A stretch of 64,000 nucleotides of DNA from SABY01 sp964523795 (GCA_964523795.1 CAZGAO010000006.1:1-64000), one strand, 5' to 3'. Shown: positions 1 through 9,480, numbered from the stretch's first letter. Program-made: numbers and translations. The notes: generated by a model not told the origin, from the letters alone.

Positions 1-253
1 AGTTGGGGTGGGAGGGAGAAGGGGGTACTCCGCACCCCCTTCTCCCTCCCACAAAACCACCGAAGCCTTGTCATTCCGAACGAAGTGAGGAATCTCTTTA
101 TATCCGGATGTATGTGAAAACATGTAATTCGCACCAAAATAACATCAAGTTAATTCATAACATTCCCTCAGAATTCTTTTTTCCCCGCTTAGCGGGATTT
201 TGGCTTCGCTTCCGCTTGATAAAAATTGGCTTATTTTGCAAATTGAATTTTTA
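1..253. other. intergenic leader with strong hairpin and dispersed repeat
   Basis: No gene is seen here. Positions 8-25 and 35-52 form an 18-bp perfect inverted repeat of purine-rich and pyrimidine-rich arms around a 9-base loop. Positions 71-95 carry a short imperfect hairpin (ATTCC...GGAAT), a sequence type that recurs in degenerate form near 41422. A third small hairpin (CCCCGCTT/AGCGGG) lies at about 183-196. A promoter-like TATTTTG, one T short of the phylum consensus, lies at about 232-238, just before ispH. Confidence 0.6.
8..52. repeat. 18-bp perfect inverted repeat (hairpin)
   Basis: The arms at 8-25 and 35-52 are perfectly complementary, with the loop TACTCCGCA. The arms are G-rich and C-rich respectively. 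There is no T-run immediately after the hairpin on the + strand (ACAAAACC follows), so a canonical intrinsic terminator is not clear. It may end a gene left of the window or be a mobile palindrome. Confidence 0.7.
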
Positions 254-1150
254 ATGAAGATGCACATTTCCATAGATAAAAAAGCCGGTTTTTGTAGCGG
301 GGTAAAAAAGGCCATCCGCAAAGCAGAGGAAGCACTCGTGCAGCATGGTTCCTTGTATTGCCTGGGACAGATTGTGCATAACGAGGCCGAAGAAAGCCGT
401 TTGCAGACCCTGGGTTTGCAGGTGATAAATCCAGAGCAGATGAAGCAACTGCACAACACGCGGGTGCTGATTCGTGCCCATGGCGAGCCACCCGAAACCT
501 ATCGCATTGCTGCCGAAAATAATCTAACGCTCATCGATGCCACTTGCCCGGTGGTGCTGCGGCTTCAGCAAAAAATTAAAAAAAGTTTTGAAACGGGTAA
601 AGCAACGCAAGCTCAGGTGGTGATTTATGGTCGAAAAAATCACCCCGAAGTTATCGGGCTGAACGGCCAAATACGAAATAAAGCCCTCGTAATTGAAGGC
701 CCGGAAGAAATTGATAAAATTGATCTATCGCGACCAGTATCTCTTTTTGCCCAAACCACGAAAAATAAAAATACCTATCAGGAGATTATTCAAAGAATTG
801 AAGCGGAAAAGGGCAAAGTGATGATTGGTGGCGAGTTGCATTTTACCAGCAACAACAGCATCTGTGCGCAGGTGTCGAACAGGGATGCCCACTTGCGCGA
901 CTTTGCCGGAGCTAACGATCTGCTTATTTTTGTGGCCGGAAAAAATTCGTCCAACGGCAAGTATTTGTATTCCGTTTGCCGGGATGCAAATCCCAACACA
1001 TTTATGGTGAGTAGCCCCGGGGAACTGGAGCCTGCATGGTTTAGTCCCGGACAAAAAGTTGGTGTTTCGGGAGCTACTTCCACGCCTGAATGGCTTTTGG
1101 AGGCGGTGGCAGCAAAAATTTCAACTTTCAAATATCCTAATATTTGGTGA
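254..1150 (+). CDS. ispH: 4-hydroxy-3-methylbut-2-enyl diphosphate reductase
   Basis: IspH (LytB) is the iron-sulfur enzyme that performs the last step of the non-mevalonate pathway, reducing HMBPP to IPP and DMAPP in the cytoplasm. The three cluster-binding cysteines are visible: Cys14 in GFCSGV, Cys98 in DATCPVV and Cys204 in NSICAQVSNR. The KNHPEVIG motif that carries the catalytic Glu is also present. The ATG at 254 gives a 298-residue protein with the usual N-terminus, so the longer reading frame from 200 is not used. The stop lies 1 base before the recF start region, which suggests co-transcription with recF and the DUF721 gene. The substrate-loop segment reads IRAHGEPP, where many homologues have SHG. 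Confidence 0.95.
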   Translation: MKMHISIDKKAGFCSGVKKAIRKAEEALVQHGSLYCLGQIVHNEAEESRLQTLGLQVINPEQMKQLHNTRVLIRAHGEPPETYRIAAENNLTLIDATCPVVLRLQQKIKKSFETGKATQAQVVIYGRKNHPEVIGLNGQIRNKALVIEGPEEIDKIDLSRPVSLFAQTTKNKNTYQEIIQRIEAEKGKVMIGGELHFTSNNSICAQVSNRDAHLRDFAGANDLLIFVAGKNSSNGKYLYSVCRDANPNTFMVSSPGELEPAWFSPGQKVGVSGATSTPEWLLEAVAAKISTFKYPNIW

Positions 1151-1151
1151 T

Positions 1152-2279
1152 ATGTACTTAAAGCATTTGCTTCTTTATAATTTTAAAAACCTGGCGGAGG
1201 CGGACTTTGATTTCTCGCCACGCATCAACTGCTTTATTGGCGATAATGCTGCCGGCAAAACCAATATCCTGGATTCGATTTATTACCTCTCTTTTTGCAA
1301 GAGTTATTTTAATTCCATCGATTCACAGAACGTTCGGCACAGCAAAGCCTATTTTTCGGTTTTGGGAAAATACGAGGTCAAGAATAGTAAAATTGATACC
1401 ATCCAATGTGTACAAAAACGCAATCAGAAGAAGAGTTTTAAATTAAATAAAAAAGAATACGAGCGGCTTTCCGATCATATTGGCTTGTATCCTTTGGTGA
1501 TGATTTCGCCTTACGACCGCGATTTGATCAACGATGGCAGCGATGTGCGCCGCCGTTTTATCGACAGCGTTATTTCGCAGTTCGACCGCCTCTACCTCGA
1601 TCATCTGATCAACTACAACAAGGTGCTGATGCAGCGCAATGCTTTATTAAAATCATTTGCCGAGCGTAAGACCTTCGACCGCGCATCGCTCGATATTTGG
1701 GATGTCCAGCTTAGCGACCTGGCCACGAAGATATTTCCGCTGCGCCAACAGTTTTTGGAATCTTATATCCCGGTTTTCAACCGCTATTTCGAGATGATCT
1801 CAGGGGGTGCCGAAGTTGTGGATATTTCCTACGAATCACAACTGCATAAATATCCGATGGATGAGCTGCTGGCACTATCCCTCGACAAGGATCGCATTTT
1901 GAAATATACCACTGCGGGCATTCACAAGGATGATCTCGTTTTTAATATCCAGGGGCATCCCGTTAAAAAGTTTGGCTCGCAGGGTCAGCAAAAATCTTTT
2001 ATCATCGCCTTGCGCCTGGCCCAGTACGAATATATCAAAAACCTGAAAGGCTATAAGCCGATTTTGCTTTTGGATGATATCTTTGATAAGCTGGATGACA
2101 AGCGTGTGGAGCAGTTGATACAGCTTTCGAGTGAGGACAATTTCGGGCAGGTTTTTATCACCGACACCCAGCGCGAGCGGGTGGAGCACCTGCTGGAAAA
2201 AGTGAATGCCGACCATAAAATATATCAGATTGCTGCAGGGCAGGCCACCGAAGTAAAAGCAAAATACAGGGAGGAATAA
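1152..2279 (+). CDS. recF: DNA replication/repair protein RecF
   Basis: RecF is an SMC-like ATPase that loads RecA at gaps with RecO and RecR. The N-terminus has the expected KHLLLYNFKNL start. Walker A GDNAAGKT is at residues 30-37, the ABC-type signature region is near FGSQGQQKSF, and Walker B is KPILLLDDIFDKLD near residue 320. The 375-residue length is normal. The ATG at 1152 follows the ispH stop by one base, and the gene overlaps the next start in a TAATG, so ispH-recF-DUF721 look like one operon. RecF adjacent to a DUF721 gene is a common bacterial arrangement. Confidence 0.95.
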   Translation: MYLKHLLLYNFKNLAEADFDFSPRINCFIGDNAAGKTNILDSIYYLSFCKSYFNSIDSQNVRHSKAYFSVLGKYEVKNSKIDTIQCVQKRNQKKSFKLNKKEYERLSDHIGLYPLVMISPYDRDLINDGSDVRRRFIDSVISQFDRLYLDHLINYNKVLMQRNALLKSFAERKTFDRASLDIWDVQLSDLATKIFPLRQQFLESYIPVFNRYFEMISGGAEVVDISYESQLHKYPMDELLALSLDKDRILKYTTAGIHKDDLVFNIQGHPVKKFGSQGQQKSFIIALRLAQYEYIKNLKGYKPILLLDDIFDKLDDKRVEQLIQLSSEDNFGQVFITDTQRERVEHLLEKVNADHKIYQIAAGQATEVKAKYREE

Positions 2280-2575
2280 TGGGCTACAACGACAGGAACG
2301 TTACCAAGCTGGGCGATGCTATAAGGGCCTATTTGCGCAGCCGGAATATGGACAGCAAATATAGCGAGGCCTCGCTTATCAACTCGTGGGAAAGTGTGGT
2401 AGGCCCTATGATAGCAAAGCATACAGTACGTATGCGCGTTTCGCAGCGAAAGTTGTTTGTGGAGTTGGATAACGCCGCCCTGCGCAACGAACTTAACTAC
2501 GCCCGCGAAAAAATAAAAACCGCCCTCAACCGTCAGGCCGGAGCCTCGATTATCGATACTATAGTTTTTAAATAA
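2279..2575 (+). CDS. DUF721 (DciA-like) protein
   Basis: A 98-residue DUF721 protein. The family includes DciA, the ancestral loader of the replicative helicase. The visible signature is the SLINSWESVVGPMIAKHTVRM segment followed by LFVELDNAALRNELNYAREKI, matching the KH-like core of the family. The start codon shares its A with the recF stop (TAATG), so translation is probably coupled. Its neighbour recF supports a role in DNA metabolism. That it acts as a helicase loader here is inferred from the family. Confidence 0.85.
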   Translation: MGYNDRNVTKLGDAIRAYLRSRNMDSKYSEASLINSWESVVGPMIAKHTVRMRVSQRKLFVELDNAALRNELNYAREKIKTALNRQAGASIIDTIVFK

Positions 2576-2686
2576 GCGTAAGCTGTTTTGACGTTTCGAG
2601 GTTCTGCGAACGCTCGAAAGTCGGGGTTAAAGCATAACTTTCCATCGTCCGTAGGACATGGAAACGTTAAGCTAGTTTCCCTTATA

Positions 2687-4741
2687 TCAACCTTCACCAA
2701 TCATTTTAATAAACTCCTCCTCACTGATAATCTTAATACCTAGCTTTTCGGCCTTGCTTAGTTTGGCTGGCCCCATCTTGTCGCCGGCCACCAGGTAGTC
2801 GGTGCTGCCCGAGACGGCACTCACGTTTTTTCCGCCATTTTCGGCAATGGCCTCCTTGATGCTGTCGCGCGAAAAGTGCGCGAAAACGCCACTCACCACA
2901 AAGGTTTTGTTTTCAAGGATATTCGATTTTACATTTTCGCTATCCGCCTCTATTTCCATTTTCAAGCCTTTGGCCTTCAGCCTTTGGATTAAATCCTGGT
3001 GTTTGGTATCTTCAAAATAAGCCAACAAACTTCCGGCTATGCGCTCGCCAATTTCGTGAACCTCTATCAGCTCATCAAAGTTGGCCGCCATTAAGGCATC
3101 CATCGACTTAAAGTGAGCGGCCAGTTTTTGTGCTACGGTTTGTCCCACGTAGCGGATGCCGAGGGCATATAACAAACGGGGAAAAGCAATCGCGCGCGAG
3201 GCTTCGATTCCTTTCAGGATATTTTCAGACATCTTTTTGCGGAAGCTCACCCTACGTTCTTTTTTCTCCAGATCGGCAGGATATATTTTTTCAAGTCCTA
3301 TTATATTCTCATATCTTAGGTCGTATAAATCGGCAGCGTTTTTCACCAATCCCTTATCATAAAGCAATTCAATTTTTCCCTCACCCAGGCTGTCGATGTT
3401 CATAGCCTTGCGGCTGATAAAGTGTTCGAGTTTGCCCTTGATTTGTGGCGGACATTCTTCATCGTTGGGGCAGTAATGGGCTGCTTCTCCTTCTTTTCGT
3501 ATAAGCGTGGTGCCGCATTCCGGACAGCTTTGCGTAAACTCCACCGGCGTGGAAAATAAGTCGCGGGTTTCGGTTTTTACGCCCACAATTTTGGGGATGA
3601 TCTCCCCGCCTTTTTCTACCAGCACGGAATCGCCAATGCGCACATCCAGTTTGGCGATGATGTCGGCATTGTGCAGCGAAGCCCGTTTTACAGTTGTACC
3701 GGCAAGCAGTACTGGCTTTAGATTGGCCACCGGCGTTACCGCTCCTGTGCGCCCCACTTGATAATCGATCGATAGCAGGCGGGTAGCCGCCTGCTCGGCT
3801 TTAAACTTATATGCTATGGCCCAGCGGGGCGACTTGGCAGTATATCCTAGTTCTTGCTGTTGCGCATAGCTGTTTACCTTAATCACTACGCCATCGATAT
3901 CAAAAGCTAATTCATGCCGTTTTTTGTCCCAGAGGTTTATATAGTCAAATATATCTTGCGCGTTTTTGCACAGCCTGATATGCTCCGATATTTTAAAACC
4001 CCATTGGCGTGCCTGATTCAGATTATCAAACTGGCTGGAATAAGGCAGGTTTTCGCTTTGCACGCCATAGAAATAGCAGTCCAGACGGCGTTTGGCTACT
4101 TCGGCTGAGTGCTGCATCTTCAGGCTCCCTGAGGCCGCATTGCGCGGATTGGCGAAAGGTGTTTCGTCAGCCTCAAGTCTGACCTTATTTAGATGCTCGA
4201 AGGATTTATGCGGCATCAGTATCTCCCCACGCATCTCGAAAGTTTCGGGATAGTCGTTGCCCTGCAAAACCAAGGGGATGCTGCGTATGGTTTTTACGTT
4301 GGTGGTGATGTCGTCACCTTGCACGCCATCGCCGCGCGTAACTGCCTGCACAAGTTTCCCGTTTTCGTATCTTAGCCCTATGGCCACACCATCGTATTTT
4401 AGCTCGCAAACATATTCCACCTCATCCTCGATGCTCTTTTTGACCCTTTGGATGAAATCGCTGATCTCGCCCTCGGAATAAGTGTTGCCGAGCGAGAGCA
4501 TCGGGTAACGATGTTTCACCTGCATAAACTCTTTGGTAATGTCGCCACCCACGCGCCGGCTGGGCGAATCCTTTGATGAAAACTCAGGGAATTCGCTTTC
4601 CAGCCGCTCCAGCTCTTTCAGTTTCATATCAAAATCATAATCCGAAATGATGGGATTCGAAAGGATGTAATAGCGGTGGTTATGATTGTGCAAGTCCTTG
4701 GCCAGTGCCTCTATCTGTTTTTGCGCTTCTGCTTTTTCCAT
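2687..4741 (-). CDS. ligA: NAD-dependent DNA ligase
   Basis: LigA seals nicks in duplex DNA using NAD+. Domains in order: Ia (YYILSNPIISDYDFD, about residues 23-38), the adenylation domain with nucleophile Lys in ELKYDG (about residue 115), an OB fold, a four-cysteine zinc finger (CPECG...YCPNDEECP, near 405-432), helix-hairpin-helix repeats, and a C-terminal BRCT domain from about residue 600. The 684-residue length is typical. It is convergent with the recF operon and divergent from gldA; a complex repeat lies in the upstream region. Nothing appears missing. Confidence 0.97.
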   Translation of the reverse strand: MEKAEAQKQIEALAKDLHNHNHRYYILSNPIISDYDFDMKLKELERLESEFPEFSSKDSPSRRVGGDITKEFMQVKHRYPMLSLGNTYSEGEISDFIQRVKKSIEDEVEYVCELKYDGVAIGLRYENGKLVQAVTRGDGVQGDDITTNVKTIRSIPLVLQGNDYPETFEMRGEILMPHKSFEHLNKVRLEADETPFANPRNAASGSLKMQHSAEVAKRRLDCYFYGVQSENLPYSSQFDNLNQARQWGFKISEHIRLCKNAQDIFDYINLWDKKRHELAFDIDGVVIKVNSYAQQQELGYTAKSPRWAIAYKFKAEQAATRLLSIDYQVGRTGAVTPVANLKPVLLAGTTVKRASLHNADIIAKLDVRIGDSVLVEKGGEIIPKIVGVKTETRDLFSTPVEFTQSCPECGTTLIRKEGEAAHYCPNDEECPPQIKGKLEHFISRKAMNIDSLGEGKIELLYDKGLVKNAADLYDLRYENIIGLEKIYPADLEKKERRVSFRKKMSENILKGIEASRAIAFPRLLYALGIRYVGQTVAQKLAAHFKSMDALMAANFDELIEVHEIGERIAGSLLAYFEDTKHQDLIQRLKAKGLKMEIEADSENVKSNILENKTFVVSGVFAHFSRDSIKEAIAENGGKNVSAVSGSTDYLVAGDKMGPAKLSKAEKLGIKIISEEEFIKMIGEG

Positions 4742-5193
4742 CGTTGTATGTGCTCGTCTTTTATCTTATCAATATCAAAAAATCAAAGCTACAAAAATAA
4801 ACAAAGAAGTGGAGTGGAGCCACAACCTGTCCGGTTTACCCCCAAAAATGAGGTGAAATTGCTAGAAATAACCGACCACTCAAAACAGAAGAAAACCGGA
4901 CAGGTTTACCCCAGGGAAAAGAATAAAGTCACCCCGTGACTCCTGCCCAGGCAGCAGTTCCATGTTTTGAAACTTATATGCCGGCAAAAACAATTCACGG
5001 GGTGACTGCCCGGTTGGTAAACCCGCCAGGTTCTCATCTTTAAAATGCCAGTAATTATTATAACAGTGTAAGTCTTTCTTGGTAGCAAACCTGGCGGGTT
5101 TTCCGTTAAAGTATGTTAAAGGGCAAATAGAGGCTTTCCCTTAAAAGTTAGTTTTTATTCTTTTGCACCCCGTAAAAATTAAAACGGAAAATT
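4742..5193. other. divergent intergenic region ligA/gldA with repeat
   Basis: This gap holds repeat copy A (4826-5100), listed separately. Immediately upstream of gldA, TTCTTTTG at 5158-5165 resembles the phylum -7 element, with TT replacing TA. No open reading frame with gene-like character was seen. Confidence 0.6.
4826..5100. repeat. modular intergenic repeat, copy A
   Basis: Three nested units are visible. Unit 1 is the inverted pair CCTGTCCGGT (4826-4835) and ACCGGACAGG (4895-4904), each followed by TTTACCCC. Unit 2 has arms GTCACCCCGTGA (4928-4939) and TCACGGGGTGAC (4995-5006). Unit 3 has arms AACCCGCCAGGTT (5020-5032) and AACCTGGCGGGTT (5088-5100). The same units in the same order occur at 11665-11886, and parts of the sequence between the arms are also conserved. 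There is no coding potential; it could be a non-autonomous mobile element or a structured RNA. Confidence 0.8.
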
Positions 5194-6135
5194 ATGGATA
5201 TTGTAGTAGAAAATTTAACGAAAGTTTATGGAAGCCAACGCGCTGTTGACAATATTTCGTTCCGCGTAAAAACTGGCGAAGTACTGGGCTTTTTGGGGCC
5301 TAACGGTGCGGGCAAAACTACCACCATGAAGGCCATCACCACCTATCTGATACCAACAGAGGGTGATGTGAAGGTGGGCGAGTATTCGATACTCGAGCAA
5401 CCCGAGGAAGTAAAGAAAGTAATCGGCTATCTGCCTGAGAGCAATCCTCTGTACCAGGAGATGCCCATTATCGACTACCTCGATTTTGTGGCTCGTCTGC
5501 AAGGAATCGAGAAATCACGTATCAAAGAACGCATCCTCGAAATGGTGCGGATTTGCGGCCTGGAAGGCGAAAAGCACAAAAAAATCGGCGAACTCTCCAA
5601 GGGCTACAAGCAACGGGTTGGCCTTGCACAGGCACTGATTCACGACCCCGAAGTTTTGATTCTTGATGAGCCTACCTCAGGCCTCGATCCCAACCAGATT
5701 GTGGAAATCAGGGAGTTGATAAAACACATCGGACGCGAAAAAACGGTCATCCTCAGCTCGCACATCCTTGCCGAGGTGGAGGCTACCTGCGACCGCATTA
5801 TGATTATCAACAAGGGGAAAATTGTGGCCGATGGAACCGCCGATAGTCTGCGCAGGCAGGCGCAAGGCAAAGAAATGGTGCGTGTAGGTATTAATACCGA
5901 AGGTCAGGCTGCCGAAGCGATGGCGGTTTACGAAAAACTAAAAACCATCGACACACTCGAAATGGTGGATATCATCGATGGCGACCATCTGCGTTTCGAG
6001 GTGCAGAGCAAAGCCGGTACATCATCGGTGAAAGCTATCTTCAATCTATGCGTAGCCAATGGCTGGACGCTTACCGAACTTTCGCCCGTAGAAACCAAAC
6101 TCGAAGATGTGTTTAGAGAATTGACTATTAAATAA
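5194..6135 (+). CDS. gldA: gliding-motility ABC transporter ATPase GldA
   Basis: This is an ABC ATPase of the GldA type, which partners the membrane proteins GldF and GldG in gliding and type IX-linked surface functions of Bacteroidota. Walker A GPNGAGKTTT is near residues 34-43, the signature LSKGYKQRVGLAQAL near 135, and Walker B VLILDEPTSGLDP near 155, followed by the switch His in LSSHIL. The segment IGYLPESNPLY is characteristic of GldA. It leads a four-gene run gldA-gldF-gldG-DUF4340 with short gaps. Substrate and exact role of this transporter are not settled even in model gliders. Confidence 0.9.
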   Translation: MDIVVENLTKVYGSQRAVDNISFRVKTGEVLGFLGPNGAGKTTTMKAITTYLIPTEGDVKVGEYSILEQPEEVKKVIGYLPESNPLYQEMPIIDYLDFVARLQGIEKSRIKERILEMVRICGLEGEKHKKIGELSKGYKQRVGLAQALIHDPEVLILDEPTSGLDPNQIVEIRELIKHIGREKTVILSSHILAEVEATCDRIMIINKGKIVADGTADSLRRQAQGKEMVRVGINTEGQAAEAMAVYEKLKTIDTLEMVDIIDGDHLRFEVQSKAGTSSVKAIFNLCVANGWTLTELSPVETKLEDVFRELTIK

Positions 6136-6202
6136 ACATCATCTTAGGGTATTAAAAAGTTTTAAATTATGGATTTAATCAAATTAAAAAATCAACGATA
6201 AA

Positions 6203-6922
6203 ATGAAGCAGATTTGGGTTATTACTAAAAGGGAGTTGCAATCGTTTTTCGATTCGTTGACTGCTTACATCATGCTTGTTGCATTTTTGGGATTCAGCGG
6301 CCTGTTCACCTGGCTCTATGGATCCGACATATTTTTTGTAAAACAGGCCAGCCTCCAGGCCTTCTTTGGAGTGGCTTACTGGACCTTGTTTTTCTTTATC
6401 CCCGCACTTACCATGCGCTTGTTTGCCGAAGAAAACAAAACCGGTACCATCGAGCTGCTGCTTACCCGTCCGGTAAACGACTGGCAGGTAGTGATAGGTA
6501 AATTTTTGGCCACGCTACTATTAATTGTTATCGCCCTGGCATTTACGCTGCCATACTATATTACGGTGGCTAACCTGGGCAATATCGACCACGGCGCAAC
6601 TATTACCGCCTACCTCGGGCTGATACTTATCAGTGCCTCCTACATCAGCATTGGCATTTTTACCAGTAGCATTTCCAATAACCAGATTGTGGGATTCCTG
6701 CTGGCTTTGGCCATCGGTATTTTATTTCATTTTCTCTTTTCGTTTTTGGCCAGTAGTGCCGGAGGTTTCGTTGGCGATTTGCTGTATTATCTCAGCATCA
6801 ATTCGCATTTCGAGTCCATTTCGCGGGGAGTGATTGATAGTAAAGACCTGGTGTTCTTTTTCTCGTTAATCTTTCTTGGGCTGGTGAGTACAGAGGCTGT
6901 ATTGCAAAAAAACAGGAGTTAA
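6203..6922 (+). CDS. gldF: gliding-motility ABC transporter permease GldF
   Basis: A 239-residue ABC-2 type permease with about six membrane helices. It has an N-terminal amphipathic start (WVITKRELQSFFDSLTAYIM) and the RLFAEENKTGTIELLLTRPV segment that is typical of ABC-2 and GldF proteins just after the second helix. It lies between gldA and gldG with the same orientation, so it should form the membrane channel for GldA. Length matches GldF. No internal irregularity was seen. Confidence 0.9.
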   Translation: MKQIWVITKRELQSFFDSLTAYIMLVAFLGFSGLFTWLYGSDIFFVKQASLQAFFGVAYWTLFFFIPALTMRLFAEENKTGTIELLLTRPVNDWQVVIGKFLATLLLIVIALAFTLPYYITVANLGNIDHGATITAYLGLILISASYISIGIFTSSISNNQIVGFLLALAIGILFHFLFSFLASSAGGFVGDLLYYLSINSHFESISRGVIDSKDLVFFFSLIFLGLVSTEAVLQKNRS

Positions 6923-6946
6923 TTAAACCAAAAATGTATTTGAATT

Positions 6947-8467
6947 ATGAAGAATAAAAAATCAATCGCATCACAACTGATACTGATCGTGCTTGCATTG
7001 GTTCTGATAAATGTGCTGTCGGAGAAGTTTTTTGCACGGCTCGATTTTACACAAGACCGCATTTATACCTTGAGCAAGGCGACCAAAGACATCTTGAATT
7101 CGCTGGACGAACCGGTAACGGTTACGGCATATTTTACTAAGGGCAGCCAACAGCAAATCGAAAAAGCACGGCAGGATTTTAAAGACCTGCTCATCGAGTA
7201 TGCCTCTGCCTCGGACGGGATGTTGAACTACGAATTTTTGAATCCCAACGAAGACCAGAAAATAGAGCAGGAAGCCATGCAGGCCGGTATTCAGCCGCTG
7301 GTAATCAGCGTGCGCGAAAAAGACCAGGTGCAGCAACAGCGTGTTTTTCTGGGTGCTAAAATAACCATTGGCGAGCGTACCGATGTTATCCCGGTTATGC
7401 AGCCCGGCGCAGCCATGGAGTACGCGCTTTCGTCGTCGATAAAAAAACTGGCTGTAACCAATAAACCGAAGGTTGGTTTGGTTCAGGGACACGGCGAAGC
7501 GGCTATGAATACTTATGCCCAGGCTTTGCAGCAACTTGAGGTTTTGTACGAACTGGAGCCTGTGCAACTCCCGGACAGTAGCACCATGCTCAACGATTTT
7601 ATTACCCTGGCCATCATCGCCCCAACGGATTCCTTCCCACAAGCCGACTTACAAAAGCTGGATGCTTACCTGGCCCAGGGCGGAAACTTATATGTTGCCT
7701 TTAACCGCTTTGATGGCGATTTTCAGGCCATGCGCGGAAATGTGATCGAAAGCAACTTCGTGCAATGGCTCGATGAGAAAGGCCTTAAAGTTGAAAATAA
7801 TTGTGTGGTAGATGCCAGTGCCGGCCAGGTGGGCGTTAGGCAACAAACAGGATTTATGACCTTTACCCGTCAGATTCCATTTCCTTATTGGCCGCTAATC
7901 CGAAAGTTCGATGAGGACATGCCCATTACCAAAGGCCTGGAACAGGTGATGCTGCAACTGGCCAGTACCATCAATTTTAGTGGGGATACCACCTTGCGTT
8001 ACAAACCCTTCCTGTTGACATCCGAGAAATCGGGTACGCTGCCTTTGCCCGTGTTTTTTAATGTGCAAAAGCAATGGGGCGGAAATGATTTCCCGCTCGA
8101 AAATCTCACCATGGGTGCCATCCTCGAAGGGCCGATTGTGGGTAATGTTAATTCGAGTATCGTTTTGATTGGCGATGGCGATTTTGCCATCAACGGTCAG
8201 GGCGAAGAAGCCCAGCAGCGTCAGCCCGACAATGTAAGCCTGATGGTTAATGCCATCGACTATCTATCGGACGACACCGGATTGATCGATTTAAGAACCA
8301 AAGAAGTAACCTCGCGGCCACTTGACGAAATGGAAGAAGGCGAAAGTACCTGGATAAAATGGCTCAACTTTGCCCTGCCACTTATCCTGGTTGTCCTATA
8401 CGGAATTGTCCGCTCGCAGGTAAGAAGAAATAAACGCAGAAAAAGAATGGAGGTAGGTTATGTTTAA
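6947..8467 (+). CDS. gldG: gliding-motility-associated ABC transporter substrate-binding protein GldG
   Basis: GldG is an ABC-type uncharacterised/auxiliary protein of the Gld transporter, with one N-terminal membrane helix (about residues 8-26), a large periplasmic part, and a C-terminal helix (about 470-490) followed by a basic tail. The segment FTQDRIYTLSKATKDILNSLDEPVTV is the family hallmark. The 506-residue length is slightly below some homologues. It overlaps the next gene by 8 bases, which indicates tight coupling with the DUF4340 protein. Confidence 0.9.
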   Translation: MKNKKSIASQLILIVLALVLINVLSEKFFARLDFTQDRIYTLSKATKDILNSLDEPVTVTAYFTKGSQQQIEKARQDFKDLLIEYASASDGMLNYEFLNPNEDQKIEQEAMQAGIQPLVISVREKDQVQQQRVFLGAKITIGERTDVIPVMQPGAAMEYALSSSIKKLAVTNKPKVGLVQGHGEAAMNTYAQALQQLEVLYELEPVQLPDSSTMLNDFITLAIIAPTDSFPQADLQKLDAYLAQGGNLYVAFNRFDGDFQAMRGNVIESNFVQWLDEKGLKVENNCVVDASAGQVGVRQQTGFMTFTRQIPFPYWPLIRKFDEDMPITKGLEQVMLQLASTINFSGDTTLRYKPFLLTSEKSGTLPLPVFFNVQKQWGGNDFPLENLTMGAILEGPIVGNVNSSIVLIGDGDFAINGQGEEAQQRQPDNVSLMVNAIDYLSDDTGLIDLRTKEVTSRPLDEMEEGESTWIKWLNFALPLILVVLYGIVRSQVRRNKRRKRMEVGYV

Positions 8468-9455
8468 AAAACTCAACAGCAAAGTACTCATTATTATCCT
8501 GATTGTCCTGGGTGTAATTTATTATCTATCCACCCTTATCGGCAACAAAGAACGCTCGTTCCGCGAAATGGTGGTGGCCGTGGATACCGCTCAGGTAACG
8601 GATATTCAAATAAACAGTGTTAAAGATAATTTGCAAATTTCGCTAAGCAAAACCGGAAATAACACCTGGGAGGTAGTGGGCGAAGGCAACAGGTATCCCG
8701 CCGATCAGAGTATTGTTAAAAACATCCTGGGGCAGTTCAACGAGATGAAATCCATGCGCATGGCAGCCAAGTCCAGCACTAAGTGGGCTGCTTATGAGGT
8801 GAGCGATTCCACGGGTACAAGGGTTGTGCTGAAAAGTAACAAGGATGAATTGGCCGATTTGTACATCGGTAAATTTTCGTATTCGCAGCCACCGCAGGGT
8901 GGGGGACAGCAGCAAATGCAGCAACAGCAACAGCGCGGCATCATGACCTCCTTTGTGCGCCTGGCCAATGAAGATGAAGTGTATGCTGTGGATGGCTTTC
9001 TCAAAATGTCGTACCAGGCGGATATAAATGCTTATCGCAACAAAAGTCTGGTGAATGTGAATAAAGACGACATCAGTCGCTTGCAGTTCAATTATCCCGA
9101 TCGCAGCATTACGCTTAGCAAAGAAGAAAATCGGTGGATGATGAACGGCCAGCCTGCCGACTCGGCCAATACCGCAAAATATCTCAACAAAATATACCGC
9201 CTCAACAGCTCCAATTTTGTTGATCCTTCCACACAAAAGCTCGGCGATGCCAGTTATAAGCTATCAATCGAAGGCAACAACTTTTCGCCCGTTGTGCTCA
9301 AGGCCTTTCCGGCTGCCGACACCACTATTAATTTTGTGGTAAGCTCTTCGGTAAATCCCGGGGCCGAATTCGATGGCACCAAAGCCAAGCTCTACGAAAA
9401 GGTTTTTGTGGATGAAACGGCATTTTTGCCCGGCGATCCCGATGCACAGAAATAA
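8460..9455 (+). CDS. DUF4340 domain protein
   Basis: A 331-residue protein with a single N-terminal membrane helix (about residues 8-24) and a repeated beta-rich DUF4340 fold (ITLSKEENRWMMNGQPADSANTAKYLNKI). DUF4340 genes often follow gldG-like genes in many phyla, where the protein is thought to be a partner of the ABC exporter. A Gln-rich low-complexity stretch (about residues 147-160) is present. The gene starts inside gldG and ends at a clear intrinsic terminator, so it closes the gld operon. Its biochemical role is unknown. Confidence 0.85.
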   Translation: MFKKLNSKVLIIILIVLGVIYYLSTLIGNKERSFREMVVAVDTAQVTDIQINSVKDNLQISLSKTGNNTWEVVGEGNRYPADQSIVKNILGQFNEMKSMRMAAKSSTKWAAYEVSDSTGTRVVLKSNKDELADLYIGKFSYSQPPQGGGQQQMQQQQQRGIMTSFVRLANEDEVYAVDGFLKMSYQADINAYRNKSLVNVNKDDISRLQFNYPDRSITLSKEENRWMMNGQPADSANTAKYLNKIYRLNSSNFVDPSTQKLGDASYKLSIEGNNFSPVVLKAFPAADTTINFVVSSSVNPGAEFDGTKAKLYEKVFVDETAFLPGDPDAQK

Positions 9456-9480
9456 TCTCACAAGATTAAATCTTAAAAAA

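Noticed and set aside
200..253. Upstream extension of ispH
   Set aside because: The conserved N-terminus starts at 254; the extra residues derive from the leader hairpin and promoter-like region.
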